Below are positions 9,158 to 16,257 of a DNA stretch of 64,000 nucleotides, in pieces (position 1 is the stretch's first letter; every line of letters starts with the position of its first letter). Below the pieces are notes generated by a model. It worked only from the letters and a program-made list of their open reading frames with translations, had not been told where the DNA came from and did no database searches. The stretch is from NCBI GenBank assembly GCA_001797315.1, contig MGPC01000018.1:186001-250000 (forward strand), given 5' to 3'. The position numbers and the translations under genes were made by a program. The stretch comes from Curvibacter sp. GWA2_64_110 (GTDB taxonomy: Bacteria > Pseudomonadota > Gammaproteobacteria > Burkholderiales > Burkholderiaceae_C).

Positions 9158-10762
9158 TCAGTGCACCACAACCGCCTCGGAACCTTTGCCGGTAAAGACG
9201 ATGTGGCCGGCCTCATCCACTGAAAACACCCCGGCATCAAAATTGCGCTGCAGGCGCCGCGTGTGCTTGCCGAACATCAGGTCAACCACCCCCGCCACGC
9301 CCAGACTGATCTCCACCCGCGCATCGCGCACCAGCGCCAGTTGCTGCTCCAGCTCGTCCTTCTCCTTGACGGAGTGGGCCCACAGCTGGACGGCATGCTG
9401 CCAGGAGGCCTTGGCGCGCGGCAGCATCCCTTTCGGGTCGCCATGCTGCGCCAGGTGTTTCACCACCTTTTTCAGATTCTCCTGATCGGCGCTCTGTTTC
9501 TCGATCAGTTGCTCCAGCTCCTGGTAGCGCGCTTCCAGCACGGGATTGACACCCACCTGCACACTGGTCACGCCACTGGACTCGGCGCCGAGCAAGGGCG
9601 TTTGAATCAACATCATGCTGCGGGCCGAACCGCCCACCAGCCGCCCGCGTTGCGGCGACTTCACGCCGATCAGGATCTGGTTGAGGGCCTGCAATTCGCT
9701 TTGCAAGGCCATGTCGTCAATGGCGATCACCGTGCCGGCATGGATTTGGGAATTTTCGACAAAGCGCGCCGACACCGAGCCGGCCGCCCGCACCTTGGCA
9801 TGGGCAATGATGCCGGCGCCCACCAGAACGTTACCACCGGCCTCCAGCACACCGCCTTCGACCGTGCCCGTCACCGTGATGTCGCCGGTGACATGGACTT
9901 TCATGCCCGACAGGACGTCGCCCTCGACCCGCACCGAACCGTCGTAGGTGATGTTGCCGCAGTCCATGTCGACGTTGCCGAGCGCCAGCACCTGCTCCAC
10001 CGTCGCACCATGGCTGACGTAGACCGGCTGCCCCTTGATGGCGGCGACCAGCACATTGGGGTCATCCCCGGCCGGAGAAACGCCCCCCAGCTTGTCGGCA
10101 AAAGGATGGTCATGACCGGGCGTGGCCGGCCGCGGCGTACCGCGCACATCGCGCCCCTCGGTACCCGCCGTGGCAGGAATGCGCCGCATCAGGGGAGTGC
10201 CGGCCTCCACGGTCGGGATATCACCGTGCTCGCGGAAATCGATCAGGCCCTGTTCATTGACTTTGGGTGCGCGATCGCGGGCCAGGTCAACCAGCTTCTT
10301 GAACTGGGTATCTTCACCAGGCACCGGCGCCACCCCCGTTGCCACCAGTACACGGGTGGGCTCAGACACATCGCACACCTGTTGCAAGGCGGCTTCGTCA
10401 ATACCGAAGACCACCCCGGCTTCCTCCAACGCCCGCGCGATGTCATCGCGCACCAGGGCCTTGCCGCCATGGGCAGGCACCGCATTCACCCAGGCACAGG
10501 CGACATCCTGGGCAATGTCGAGCGTGAAGCTGCCGTCCCGCCGCTCGCCCACGGTCACCTCGAATTCGGTCGGCACCGTGTTGTAGCGCGCCACCAGCGT
10601 CGCCAAGGCGGCGTCCAGCAGAAACCAGTGGCTGTAGCCGGCCTGGTTCAGCAACGCCCGCAGTGTTGGTTCGTCCAGCGCCGGCCTGTCAGCCGCGGCC
10701 TGGACTTGCGCCAACAGCTTGTCGTCATGCTCGGTGAACACCAATCCTTGAAAGCCCGTCAT
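9158..10762 (-). CDS. FapA family (DUF342) polymer-forming beta-helix protein
   Basis: A 534-residue protein. Residues about 170-400 consist of the repetitive Val/Gly-rich DUF342 region (GNVDMDCGNITYDGSVRVEGDV and following) that folds as a right-handed beta-helix. A coiled-coil (about 410-480, rich in Leu/Glu/Gln) and a short C-terminal domain follow. Members are annotated FapA from Vibrio flagellar placement work, but no flagellar genes surround this one, so a polar-organisation role is only a family association. Separated by 47 bp from the TusA-like gene on the same strand. Confidence 0.8.
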   Translation of the reverse strand: MTGFQGLVFTEHDDKLLAQVQAAADRPALDEPTLRALLNQAGYSHWFLLDAALATLVARYNTVPTEFEVTVGERRDGSFTLDIAQDVACAWVNAVPAHGGKALVRDDIARALEEAGVVFGIDEAALQQVCDVSEPTRVLVATGVAPVPGEDTQFKKLVDLARDRAPKVNEQGLIDFREHGDIPTVEAGTPLMRRIPATAGTEGRDVRGTPRPATPGHDHPFADKLGGVSPAGDDPNVLVAAIKGQPVYVSHGATVEQVLALGNVDMDCGNITYDGSVRVEGDVLSGMKVHVTGDITVTGTVEGGVLEAGGNVLVGAGIIAHAKVRAAGSVSARFVENSQIHAGTVIAIDDMALQSELQALNQILIGVKSPQRGRLVGGSARSMMLIQTPLLGAESSGVTSVQVGVNPVLEARYQELEQLIEKQSADQENLKKVVKHLAQHGDPKGMLPRAKASWQHAVQLWAHSVKEKDELEQQLALVRDARVEISLGVAGVVDLMFGKHTRRLQRNFDAGVFSVDEAGHIVFTGKGSEAVVVH

Positions 10763-10871
10763 CTGAAATTCCTTTGACGTATGCCACGTACTCGGCCGCC
10801 CCCTGTGCGAGATCGAATCAGCTACCCAACAAGTTCCAGTGTACGGCTTGCGCCAGGCCCCGGACCTGGGG

Positions 10872-11399
10872 TTAACCGTGAGACCAGTCGATGAATTGCG
10901 GCGTATGGCCGCGCGACTTCAACCAGTCCGCCAGGGCATAACCGGTGCCGGCCGGCCAGCACTTGACGGCCTCGGGCGTGAACAGCCGGTAATCCACCAG
11001 TTCGGGCGACAAGCGCACCTCGCCTTCGCAGCGGGCGTGGTAGGCGACGATGACCTGGTTCATGCGCTGGAAGTCGTAGACGCCGATCAGGTTGAGCTCC
11101 AGCGGCTCCAGGCTGGTTTCCTCGCGGATTTCGCGCGTTATGCCCTCCTGCGGCGTCTCGCCGGCCTCCATGAAGCCGGTGATGAGCGCGTACATCTTGC
11201 CGCTCCAGGCGGCATTGCGCGCCAGCAGGATCTGATTCCTGTACTCGACCACCGCCGCCAGCACCGGCGTCGGGTTGTTCCAGTGCGTGAAATCACAGGC
11301 CGTGCAGCGCAGCCGTTCCCTCTCGCCACCGTCCTCCATCTGCACCGTCGGCGCCAGCGGTGCGGCGCAACTCGGGCAGAACCGGAATTCGTGCGTCAT
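10872..11399 (-). CDS. Nudix hydrolase with zinc-ribbon (NudC-like)
   Basis: A 175-residue protein. Its N-terminus carries a zinc ribbon (CPSC at 8-11 and CTAC near residue 32) as in NADH pyrophosphatases. It is followed by a Nudix domain with box G-x5-E-x7-REIREET (GFMEAGETPQEG then REIREETSL). The normal Gly after the EE pair is Ser here, a tolerated variation. It should hydrolyse a nucleoside diphosphate linked to another moiety, and the zinc ribbon suggests NAD(H)-like or decapping substrates, but it is shorter than E. coli NudC. It lies 25 bp downstream of cysM on the same strand. Confidence 0.85.
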   Translation of the reverse strand: MTHEFRFCPSCAAPLAPTVQMEDGGERERLRCTACDFTHWNNPTPVLAAVVEYRNQILLARNAAWSGKMYALITGFMEAGETPQEGITREIREETSLEPLELNLIGVYDFQRMNQVIVAYHARCEGEVRLSPELVDYRLFTPEAVKCWPAGTGYALADWLKSRGHTPQFIDWSHG

Positions 11400-11424
11400 G
11401 GCCTTTCAGTGGTGCGCGCAGCGT

Positions 11425-12327
11425 TCAGGCCGGAAAAACCCCGGTCGACAGGTAACGATCGCCGCGGTCGCAGACCACGAACACGATGGTCGCTTTCTCC
11501 TCGCGCTGGGCGATCTCCTGCGCCACCCAGCAGGCGCCGGCGGCCGAGATGCCGGCGAAGATGCCCTCCTCGCGCGCCAGGCGACGGCACATCTCCTCGG
11601 CGTCGGACTGGCTCACATAGACCAGCTCGTCCACCAGACTGGCGTCGTAGATCTTGGGCAGGTATTCCTGCGGCCACTTGCGGATGCCGGGGATGCGCGA
11701 ACCCTCGCTCGGCTGGGCGCCGATGATCTTGATCTTGGGGTTCTTTTCCTTCAGGAAGCGCGCCACGCCGGTGATGGTGCCGGTGGTGCCCATGGCACTG
11801 ACGAAATGCGTGATACGCCCGCCGGTCTGCTCCCACAACTCGGGGCCGGTGGTCTCGTAATGGATGCGCGGGTTGTCGGCGTTGGCAAACTGGTCCAGCA
11901 CCCGGCCCTTACCGCTTTGCTCCATCTGCGTGGCCAAGTCGCGCGCGTACTCCATGCCGCCGGACTTGGGCGTCAGGATCAGCTCGGCGCCGAAGGCCTT
12001 CATGGTCTGGGCGCGCTCGATCGACAGGTCCTCCGGCATGATCAGCACCATGCGGTAGCCCTTGATGGCCGCAGCCATCGCCAGCGCAATGCCGGTATTG
12101 CCGGAAGTCGCCTCGATCAGGGTGTCGCCGGGTTTGATATCGCCGCGCTCCTCGGCGCGCTTGATCATGGACAGCGCCGGCCGGTCCTTGACCGAGCCGG
12201 CCGGGTTGTTGCCCTCGAGCTTGCCGAGAATCACATTGCCGCGCGCGGCGTTCTCGGCAGCACCGATGCGCTGCAATGCCACCAGGGGCGTCTTGCCGAT
12301 GGCGTCTTCAATGGTCGGGTACTTCAT
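11425..12327 (-). CDS. cysM: Cysteine synthase B (O-acetylserine sulfhydrylase)
   Basis: A 300-residue PLP enzyme that forms cysteine from O-acetylserine and sulfide or thiosulfate. The PLP lysine lies in NPAGSVKDRPAL near residue 40, the substrate loop is EATSGNTGIAL, and the phosphate-binding loop is SAMGTTGTITG. The CysM-type GMEYARDLA segment is present. I use the ATG at 12327; the frame stays open upstream but would run into the tRNA gene. Divergent from tRNA-Leu. Confidence 0.95.
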   Translation of the reverse strand: MKYPTIEDAIGKTPLVALQRIGAAENAARGNVILGKLEGNNPAGSVKDRPALSMIKRAEERGDIKPGDTLIEATSGNTGIALAMAAAIKGYRMVLIMPEDLSIERAQTMKAFGAELILTPKSGGMEYARDLATQMEQSGKGRVLDQFANADNPRIHYETTGPELWEQTGGRITHFVSAMGTTGTITGVARFLKEKNPKIKIIGAQPSEGSRIPGIRKWPQEYLPKIYDASLVDELVYVSQSDAEEMCRRLAREEGIFAGISAAGACWVAQEIAQREEKATIVFVVCDRGDRYLSTGVFPA

Positions 12328-12368
12328 GCCCCACACTGTGCCATAATTTCGGTCTTGCCTTCCTCCCT

Positions 12369-12453
12369 GCCCGGGTGGTGAAATTGGTAGACGCAGGGGA
12401 CTCAAAATCCCCCGCCGCAAGGCGTGCCGGTTCGATTCCGGCCCCGGGCACCA
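12369..12453 (+). tRNA. tRNA-Leu (anticodon CAA)
   Basis: An 85-nt class II tRNA. The acceptor stem GCCCGGG pairs with CCCGGGC, followed by A and an encoded CCA (12451-12453). The anticodon stem GGGGA/TCCCC encloses loop CTCAAAA, so the anticodon is CAA at 12403-12405. A long variable arm (CGCCGCAAGGCG region) and a TTCGATT T-loop are present. It decodes UUG. A CATAAT at 12342-12347 is a candidate -10 element. Its 3' half is duplicated at 15159-15216, making it the attachment site of the mini-island described here. Confidence 0.97.
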
Positions 12454-12454
12454 C
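12397..12454 (+). repeat. Left attachment-site repeat (3' half of tRNA-Leu)
   Basis: These 58 bp, from the anticodon stem through CCA plus one base, recur at 15159-15216 with a single mismatch (A12404 versus G15166). The mismatch falls in the anticodon: CAA here, CGA in the copy. Direct duplication of a tRNA 3' end is the classic footprint of site-specific integration. Confidence 0.9.
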
Positions 12455-12548
12455 GCGGGTTTCGCCTCTTTTCAGAGGCTGGTCGTTTCTACAAATCCCT
12501 CTTGCTTTCTACAAAACGACCTCCAGTTTAGGCTAGAGGGTTTCGATC

Positions 12549-12768
12549 ATGAGCGTATCGAGCGTGAGCAGACTACAGACCGAGACCATTGAGCTGCCGA
12601 CCGACGTGGCCGTGATGCTCAGGGCCGAGGCGCGCGCATCGCAAGCCGATTGCTACCTACATGAAGGAATGGCTCGTCGAGCAAGCTGAACTCCGCGCCG
12701 CGATCAAAGTCAACAAGAGCAAGCCCAGCATCGCCGCGGAGGATCTGTACCGCGAATGTGGTATCTGA
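12549..12768 (+). pseudogene. Frameshifted antitoxin of a RelBE/ParDE-type pair
   Basis: From ATG 12549 the frame reads MSVSSVSRLQTETIELP and onward as a short DNA-binding antitoxin, then shifts near 12642 and would stop early at TGA 12687. The rest of a typical antitoxin continues in another frame (KPIATYMKEWLVEQAELR to LYRECGI) to TGA 12766-12768, so a net loss of about two bases in GCATCGCAAGCC broke it. Its end overlaps the ATG of the following toxin, the normal arrangement for relBE-type operons. Family name is approximate. Confidence 0.7.
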
Positions 12769-12970
12769 AGTACGAAAAGCCGGCGGCCGACACTTTCCGG
12801 CGGCTCGATTCCTCAATCCCACAGCGCATCAAAACCTACATGGCCGGTGTCTACCGGCCCGAAGACCCAACCGCAGTCGGTAACTATTGCCTGATCTGCC
12901 GCATTGAGCACGGCCAACTTCTAGTTTCCGTTGTCACGCTGGGGCACACCGCTCGACGGTGTACGACTGA
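12756..12970 (+). pseudogene. Degenerate RelE/ParE-superfamily toxin
   Basis: MWYLKYEKPAADTFRRLD and the following residues match the start of RelE-type toxins, and NYCLICRIEHGQLLVSVV matches their central strand pair. The intervening stretch that normally includes the Leu-Trp-Arg-Tyr-Arg strand (about 16 residues) is absent after TAVG, and a frameshift at 12944-12950 separates LGH from the expected end RSTVYD (stop 12968-12970). The intact-looking frame that runs on to 13148 is therefore a runaway product. Together with the broken antitoxin this is a dead module. Confidence 0.7.
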
Positions 12971-13133
12971 AACGTCTCCCGGGCGTTCAACGCAGGAGCT
13001 TGACCCGATCCCCGACGCGTGCTTTGACATAGTGCATCGGTCATGTCCCGATGCTTGTGCACCAGCAATCTGTTGCATCGCCCGGTTGAAATCCGCAACC
13101 CCAAGCAAAGACACTTACATAGAGATCCATAAA

Positions 13134-13304
13134 TTCCTACAAACGTAGGTTTTCCGGCTCCATTGAGGTTGCTCTTTCAAAAAATTCCTATTAACGCAGG
13201 AATTTTAAATCTCCCCATCTAATTTTCAAATTAAATTCCTATGATCAAAGGAATTTAATTTGAAGTTTTTCTAATAATCTATAAAATTCCTATAAACATA
13301 GGAA
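13134..13304 (+). promoter_or_regulatory. Four 18-bp palindromic operators at exact 51-bp intervals upstream of hipB
   Basis: The sites are TTCCTACAAACGTAGGTT (13134-13151), TTCCTATTAACGCAGGAA (13185-13202), TTCCTATGATCAAAGGAA (13236-13253) and TTCCTATAAACATAGGAA (13287-13304). All share TTCC-N10-GGAA or near, and start 51 bp apart. The fourth overlaps the proposed -10 box of the hipBA promoter. HipB of E. coli represses its own operon through several palindromic operators, so these are very likely HipB binding sites (established analogy). The 51-bp phase is about five helical turns. The 342 bp between the toxin remnant and hipB hold nothing else recognisable. Confidence 0.85.
13260..13287 (+). 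promoter_or_regulatory. Candidate sigma-70 promoter of hipBA
   Basis: TTGAAG (13260-13265) and TAAAAT (13282-13287) are separated by 16 bp and lie between the third and fourth operators. TATAAA at 13280 is an alternative -10. Binding to the fourth operator would cover the start-site region, fitting autorepression. Confidence 0.5.
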
Positions 13305-13312
13305 TTAAATCA

Positions 13313-13651
13313 ATGCAGTTTAAGATCAATGATGTCTCAGACATCGCCATACTCATACGTGCGACGCGCAAGGCAGCACACATGCGGATTGATGACTTGG
13401 CAGCTACTGCAGGACTGAGCAAACAGTTCGTCGGCGATGTCGAGACGGCTAAACCGACCGTACAGCTTGCACGGGTACTCCAGCTCATGAATGAGCTAGG
13501 TGTGCACATGTACATCGATGTGCCCAAGGATGCGGAGGCCCAGATCGCGAAGCAGCGTGAGCATGTGCACATGCGCTCAAGTCAGCGCATGGCAACAACG
13601 CAGAAGCGGCGCCTAAAGCGATCCAAGCCGATTATTAAGGTGGAGCCCTGA
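13313..13651 (+). CDS. hipB: HipB-type helix-turn-helix antitoxin/repressor
   Basis: A 112-residue protein whose residues about 10-65 form an XRE/HipB helix-turn-helix (IRATRKAAHMRIDDLAATAG, then LSKQFVGDVETAKPTVQLARV). A basic tail (about 75-110, QKRRLKRSKP) is longer than in E. coli HipB and may contact DNA or HipA. In the family it neutralises HipA and represses the operon as a dimer; the four upstream palindromes are the expected targets. Its stop lies 2 nt before the hipA start. Lower GC than neighbouring core genes, consistent with acquisition. Confidence 0.88.
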   Translation: MQFKINDVSDIAILIRATRKAAHMRIDDLAATAGLSKQFVGDVETAKPTVQLARVLQLMNELGVHMYIDVPKDAEAQIAKQREHVHMRSSQRMATTQKRRLKRSKPIIKVEP

Positions 13652-13653
13652 AC

Positions 13654-14976
13654 GTGCGCAGCCTCAACGTTAGCAGCAATGGCCACCCGGTGGGTGTCCT
13701 GCGCGATGAGAACAACATCTGGCAGTTCCAGTATGACCCTCAGTGGGTTTCGGATCGCTCAGCATTTGATTTGTCTCCTCACCTGAAACGAACCGACGCA
13801 CCGATCATCGATGGAGCGACAGAGCGCCCCGTGCAGTGGTTCTTCGACAACCTGCTACCAGAGGAGGAGATGCGGACAGCCTTATCCAAAGAGGCGAAGA
13901 TTTCGCACGAGGATGCATTTGGCCTGCTGGAGTACCTGGGCAAGGAATCAGCTGGCTCACTGGTGCTGCAGCCGCCTGACACGCAGCCAGCGCCCGCCCC
14001 TGGCGCGCAAGAGCTCACAGATGCAGAGTTATCCGAACGGATCAAGAATCTGCCGGTGGCTACCCTCAATAGCAAGGCGCCCAAGCGGATGTCGGTGGCC
14101 GGCGCGCAGCATAAGCTGCTCGTCATCTATGCCGACGGCAAGCTATACGAGCCCGTCGGAGCGACGCCATCGACACACCTCCTCAAACCCAACCATCCGA
14201 AACCGGATGAGTACCCCAGTTCGGTCATCAACGAATATGCAATGATGAAACTGGCTGATCGCTTGAACCTGACGGTGCCTAAGGTCTACCGGCACTACTG
14301 CCCTGAGCCTGTCTACATCGTCGAACGCTTTGATCGCGTGACACACGGCGAGACGCCGGCAAATGCAGCACAAACAGAGCGGCTGCAATTGATCGACACC
14401 TGCCAACTGCTCAACAAATCAAGGTCCTTCAAGTACACCGCGGCAACCATAGGAACACTGAATCAGGTCCTCAAAAGCGTGCGCCAAACCGGACCCACAC
14501 GCAGGCCGCTCTATCTCTGGTTGATCTTCAACCTGCTGATCGGGAACAACGACAACCACATCAAGAACATCTCCTACTTAATCGACGCCGAGGGGGTAAA
14601 ACTTGCGCCGTTCTATGACTTGTTGAGCACCGCCAGCTATCTCACGAAAGGGTATGCGAAAGTCGATGGAGGAGCCTGGCCACAGGTAGATCTGGCAATC
14701 CCCCTGCCGAGCCAACCTCGATTTGCGGATGTCACACGCCAGGAACTGCTGAAGGCAGGCGTGGCGCTTGGTCTGAAGTTACCGATTTGTGAGCGTGATC
14801 TCGATTGGATGCTGAAGAATATTGGGCCGAGCCTGGAAAGGCTCATTGCTGAGATCGAGGCTGAAAACACCACACTGCCACCGGAGTGTCATCCCTATCT
14901 GGGTGGCGAAATGCGGTTGCTGCGCACCATCCGCTACGTCGTGGTAGCTGAAATGGTGGCAAGACTGTCAACATAG
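13654..14976 (+). CDS. hipA: HipA-family serine/threonine kinase toxin
   Basis: A 440-residue protein starting at GTG, 2 nt after hipB, with AAGGTGGAG as ribosome site. It contains the N-subdomain (about 1-105) and the kinase core. RMSVAGAQHK (146-154) matches the HipA activation/P-loop with its autophosphorylated serine (S147 here), K178 is a candidate ATP-binding lysine, GNNDNHIKN (298-305) contains the catalytic aspartate D300, and PFYD (to D322) the metal-binding aspartate. All key residues are present, so the toxin looks functional. E. coli HipA phosphorylates glutamyl-tRNA synthetase and induces dormancy; the target here is inferred, not shown. Confidence 0.92.
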   Translation: MRSLNVSSNGHPVGVLRDENNIWQFQYDPQWVSDRSAFDLSPHLKRTDAPIIDGATERPVQWFFDNLLPEEEMRTALSKEAKISHEDAFGLLEYLGKESAGSLVLQPPDTQPAPAPGAQELTDAELSERIKNLPVATLNSKAPKRMSVAGAQHKLLVIYADGKLYEPVGATPSTHLLKPNHPKPDEYPSSVINEYAMMKLADRLNLTVPKVYRHYCPEPVYIVERFDRVTHGETPANAAQTERLQLIDTCQLLNKSRSFKYTAATIGTLNQVLKSVRQTGPTRRPLYLWLIFNLLIGNNDNHIKNISYLIDAEGVKLAPFYDLLSTASYLTKGYAKVDGGAWPQVDLAIPLPSQPRFADVTRQELLKAGVALGLKLPICERDLDWMLKNIGPSLERLIAEIEAENTTLPPECHPYLGGEMRLLRTIRYVVVAEMVARLST

Positions 14977-15158
14977 CGATCAGCAGAAGCGAAACTAAAC
15001 CGCCGTGACAGTAGGTCCGCCCCAGCCAACGTAGCGACTTCAATGACGGGGAAATCATTGGTGCAAAAGTCCTTGTCATTCAACAGGATTTTCACTTTCA
15101 TGGCATTGTTTGAGCCCATGATTAGCCAGAAACCCGCATGGTTGAGCTATTTCGAGAT

Positions 15159-15216
15159 GGGACTCGAAATCCCCCGCCGCAAGGCGTGCCGGTTCGATTC
15201 CGGCCCCGGGCACCAC
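15159..15216 (+). repeat. Right attachment-site repeat (partial tRNA-Leu copy)
   Basis: A copy of tRNA-Leu positions 12397-12454 shifted by 2762 bp, identical except G15166 for A12404. The 5' half of the tRNA is missing, so it cannot encode a functional tRNA. The 182 bp between hipA and this repeat contain no convincing gene. Confidence 0.9.
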
Positions 15217-15220
15217 ATAG

Positions 15221-15350
15221 CTCCCCCTCTTTTCTGAGAGCGAGCAGTATTTACACCTCTCGCTTCTACAAAACGGCTCGCTCCGCTATTTCGGCAAATG
15301 CTTCAATCGTGAGCGCATTGTGCTTACGCAGACTGCAAACCGAGACTGCG
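15221..15350 (+). pseudogene. Second antitoxin-leader remnant downstream of the right repeat
   Basis: The bases after the right repeat resemble those after tRNA-Leu. CCTCTTTT, TTCTACAAAACG, a start codon followed by AGCGYAT, and AGACTRCARACCGAGAC occur in the same order at 12466-12588 and 15226-15346. From GTG 15309 the frame reads MSALCLRRLQTET, matching the MSVSSVSRLQTET start of the broken antitoxin, then diverges. This looks like a second decayed copy of the same gene flank. Confidence 0.55.
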
Positions 15351-15355
15351 TTTTA

Positions 15356-16153
15356 TCAGACCGTGAACGAAGGAGGTGCATACAGCCTCCAGATCAAACT
15401 TCCGTTTGCAGAAAAACCAATCAGCACTGGGGTAAGCCACTCCAGCAGCAGCCATCGCATGTTTTGACTTTTTAAGAAAAGTTTGAAAGCATGATCGAAT
15501 CTCTCCAACGAAACGGGAATCCGATCATTGTTTAGAAGGACCGATGACTTCTCCAGCGATGACGCAACCTTACTCAAGCTCGTCAAAATTTCTTGGTTTG
15601 ACATTTGAAACGATACCAGCGTGGGATCTTGTGCGAGATCCAGATTCCCTCGAACCCCCTCCATTACGATGCGATGCTTTTCGTCAATCCGTGCCAACGC
15701 ATCTCGAACAGGATGCATGTTTCTAGCTGACTCAAGCCACCAGTTATAGAGCGTTGACTGACGAGGATCAGAAGGTCCATCTACTGACTCATCCCCGAAC
15801 CGTGCGGAAGTTAGAAATGCGACCTTCGCTCCGGTTAGACGTAACCGCCATTCCTGGAAAGCATCGATACTTCCCCAGAAAAAATGGACGAACAAATACA
15901 TGTTCACCAGCAGTAGTGCAACCATAACTTTTGTATCTGTCAATCCTTCAAATTGAAGGCCAAAGACGGCTGAATCTGTTTTGATCCGCAGATTCATAAA
16001 CACTGCTGCAAGACCGATTGAACTCCCGACAAGGAGGTGGGTTCTCATTTTTAGGACCACCTCCGTGAAATCGAGCATAAAAGGCTGTCCAAGTGCTTGG
16101 GCTACAGCATCTCGTTTCTTTTTCAGTTCTACCTGTTCAGTTGCATCACTCAT
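15356..16153 (-). CDS. Orphan membrane protein of unknown function
   Basis: A 265-residue protein I do not recognise. It has a short polar N-terminus, two adjacent membrane segments (about 41-58 and 76-97), a long polar, partly coiled middle region (about 100-235) and a C-terminal membrane segment (about 238-258). GGAGA lies 7 nt before the ATG at 16153. Its composition is less GC-rich than that of the core genes and it abuts the antitoxin remnant, so it belongs to the accessory region beside tRNA-Leu although outside the direct repeats. A role in phage defence or in a lost element is possible but unsupported. Confidence 0.65.
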   Translation of the reverse strand: MSDATEQVELKKKRDAVAQALGQPFMLDFTEVVLKMRTHLLVGSSIGLAAVFMNLRIKTDSAVFGLQFEGLTDTKVMVALLLVNMYLFVHFFWGSIDAFQEWRLRLTGAKVAFLTSARFGDESVDGPSDPRQSTLYNWWLESARNMHPVRDALARIDEKHRIVMEGVRGNLDLAQDPTLVSFQMSNQEILTSLSKVASSLEKSSVLLNNDRIPVSLERFDHAFKLFLKSQNMRWLLLEWLTPVLIGFSANGSLIWRLYAPPSFTV

Positions 16154-16257
16154 ATCGTTTTCTCCGAATAAACCCGCTTCAGCTTATTTGCAGGGACACT
16201 CGCTCCTAAAGCAAACTTTTTTTGCTGCCACCAATCCGAAGCCCTCTCGTCGACACG

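Larger units (their letters stand above)
12397..15216. mobile_element. tRNA-Leu-borne mini genomic island carrying hipBA
   Basis: The segment is bounded by the 58-bp direct repeats and holds a degraded RelBE-type pair, hipB and hipA. It is visibly richer in A+T than the flanking genes, most strongly around 13130-13320. No integrase, excisionase or transposase can be found inside or beside it, so it is either a deletion remnant or was mobilised in trans. Established knowledge: tRNA-Leu genes are frequent integration sites and toxin-antitoxin modules are frequent cargo. Confidence 0.8.

Noticed and set aside
12756-13148. 130-residue open frame reading through the toxin remnant
   Set aside because: Only the first part matches RelE-type toxins; after the frameshift near 12945 the translation is meaningless, so it is annotated as a pseudogene ending at 12970.
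13134-13304. Possible CRISPR-like array from regular 51-bp spacing
   Set aside because: The repeated units are 18-bp palindromes with AT-rich spacers in a promoter, no cas genes, and a hipB gene immediately downstream; operators explain them better.
14934-15119. Minus-strand 61-codon frame between hipA and the right repeat
   Set aside because: Overlaps the end of hipA and resembles nothing I know; the AT-richer composition alone does not justify a gene.
15043-15237. Short plus-strand open frame crossing the right attachment repeat
   Set aside because: No ribosome site, no recognisable domain, and it reads through the partial tRNA copy.
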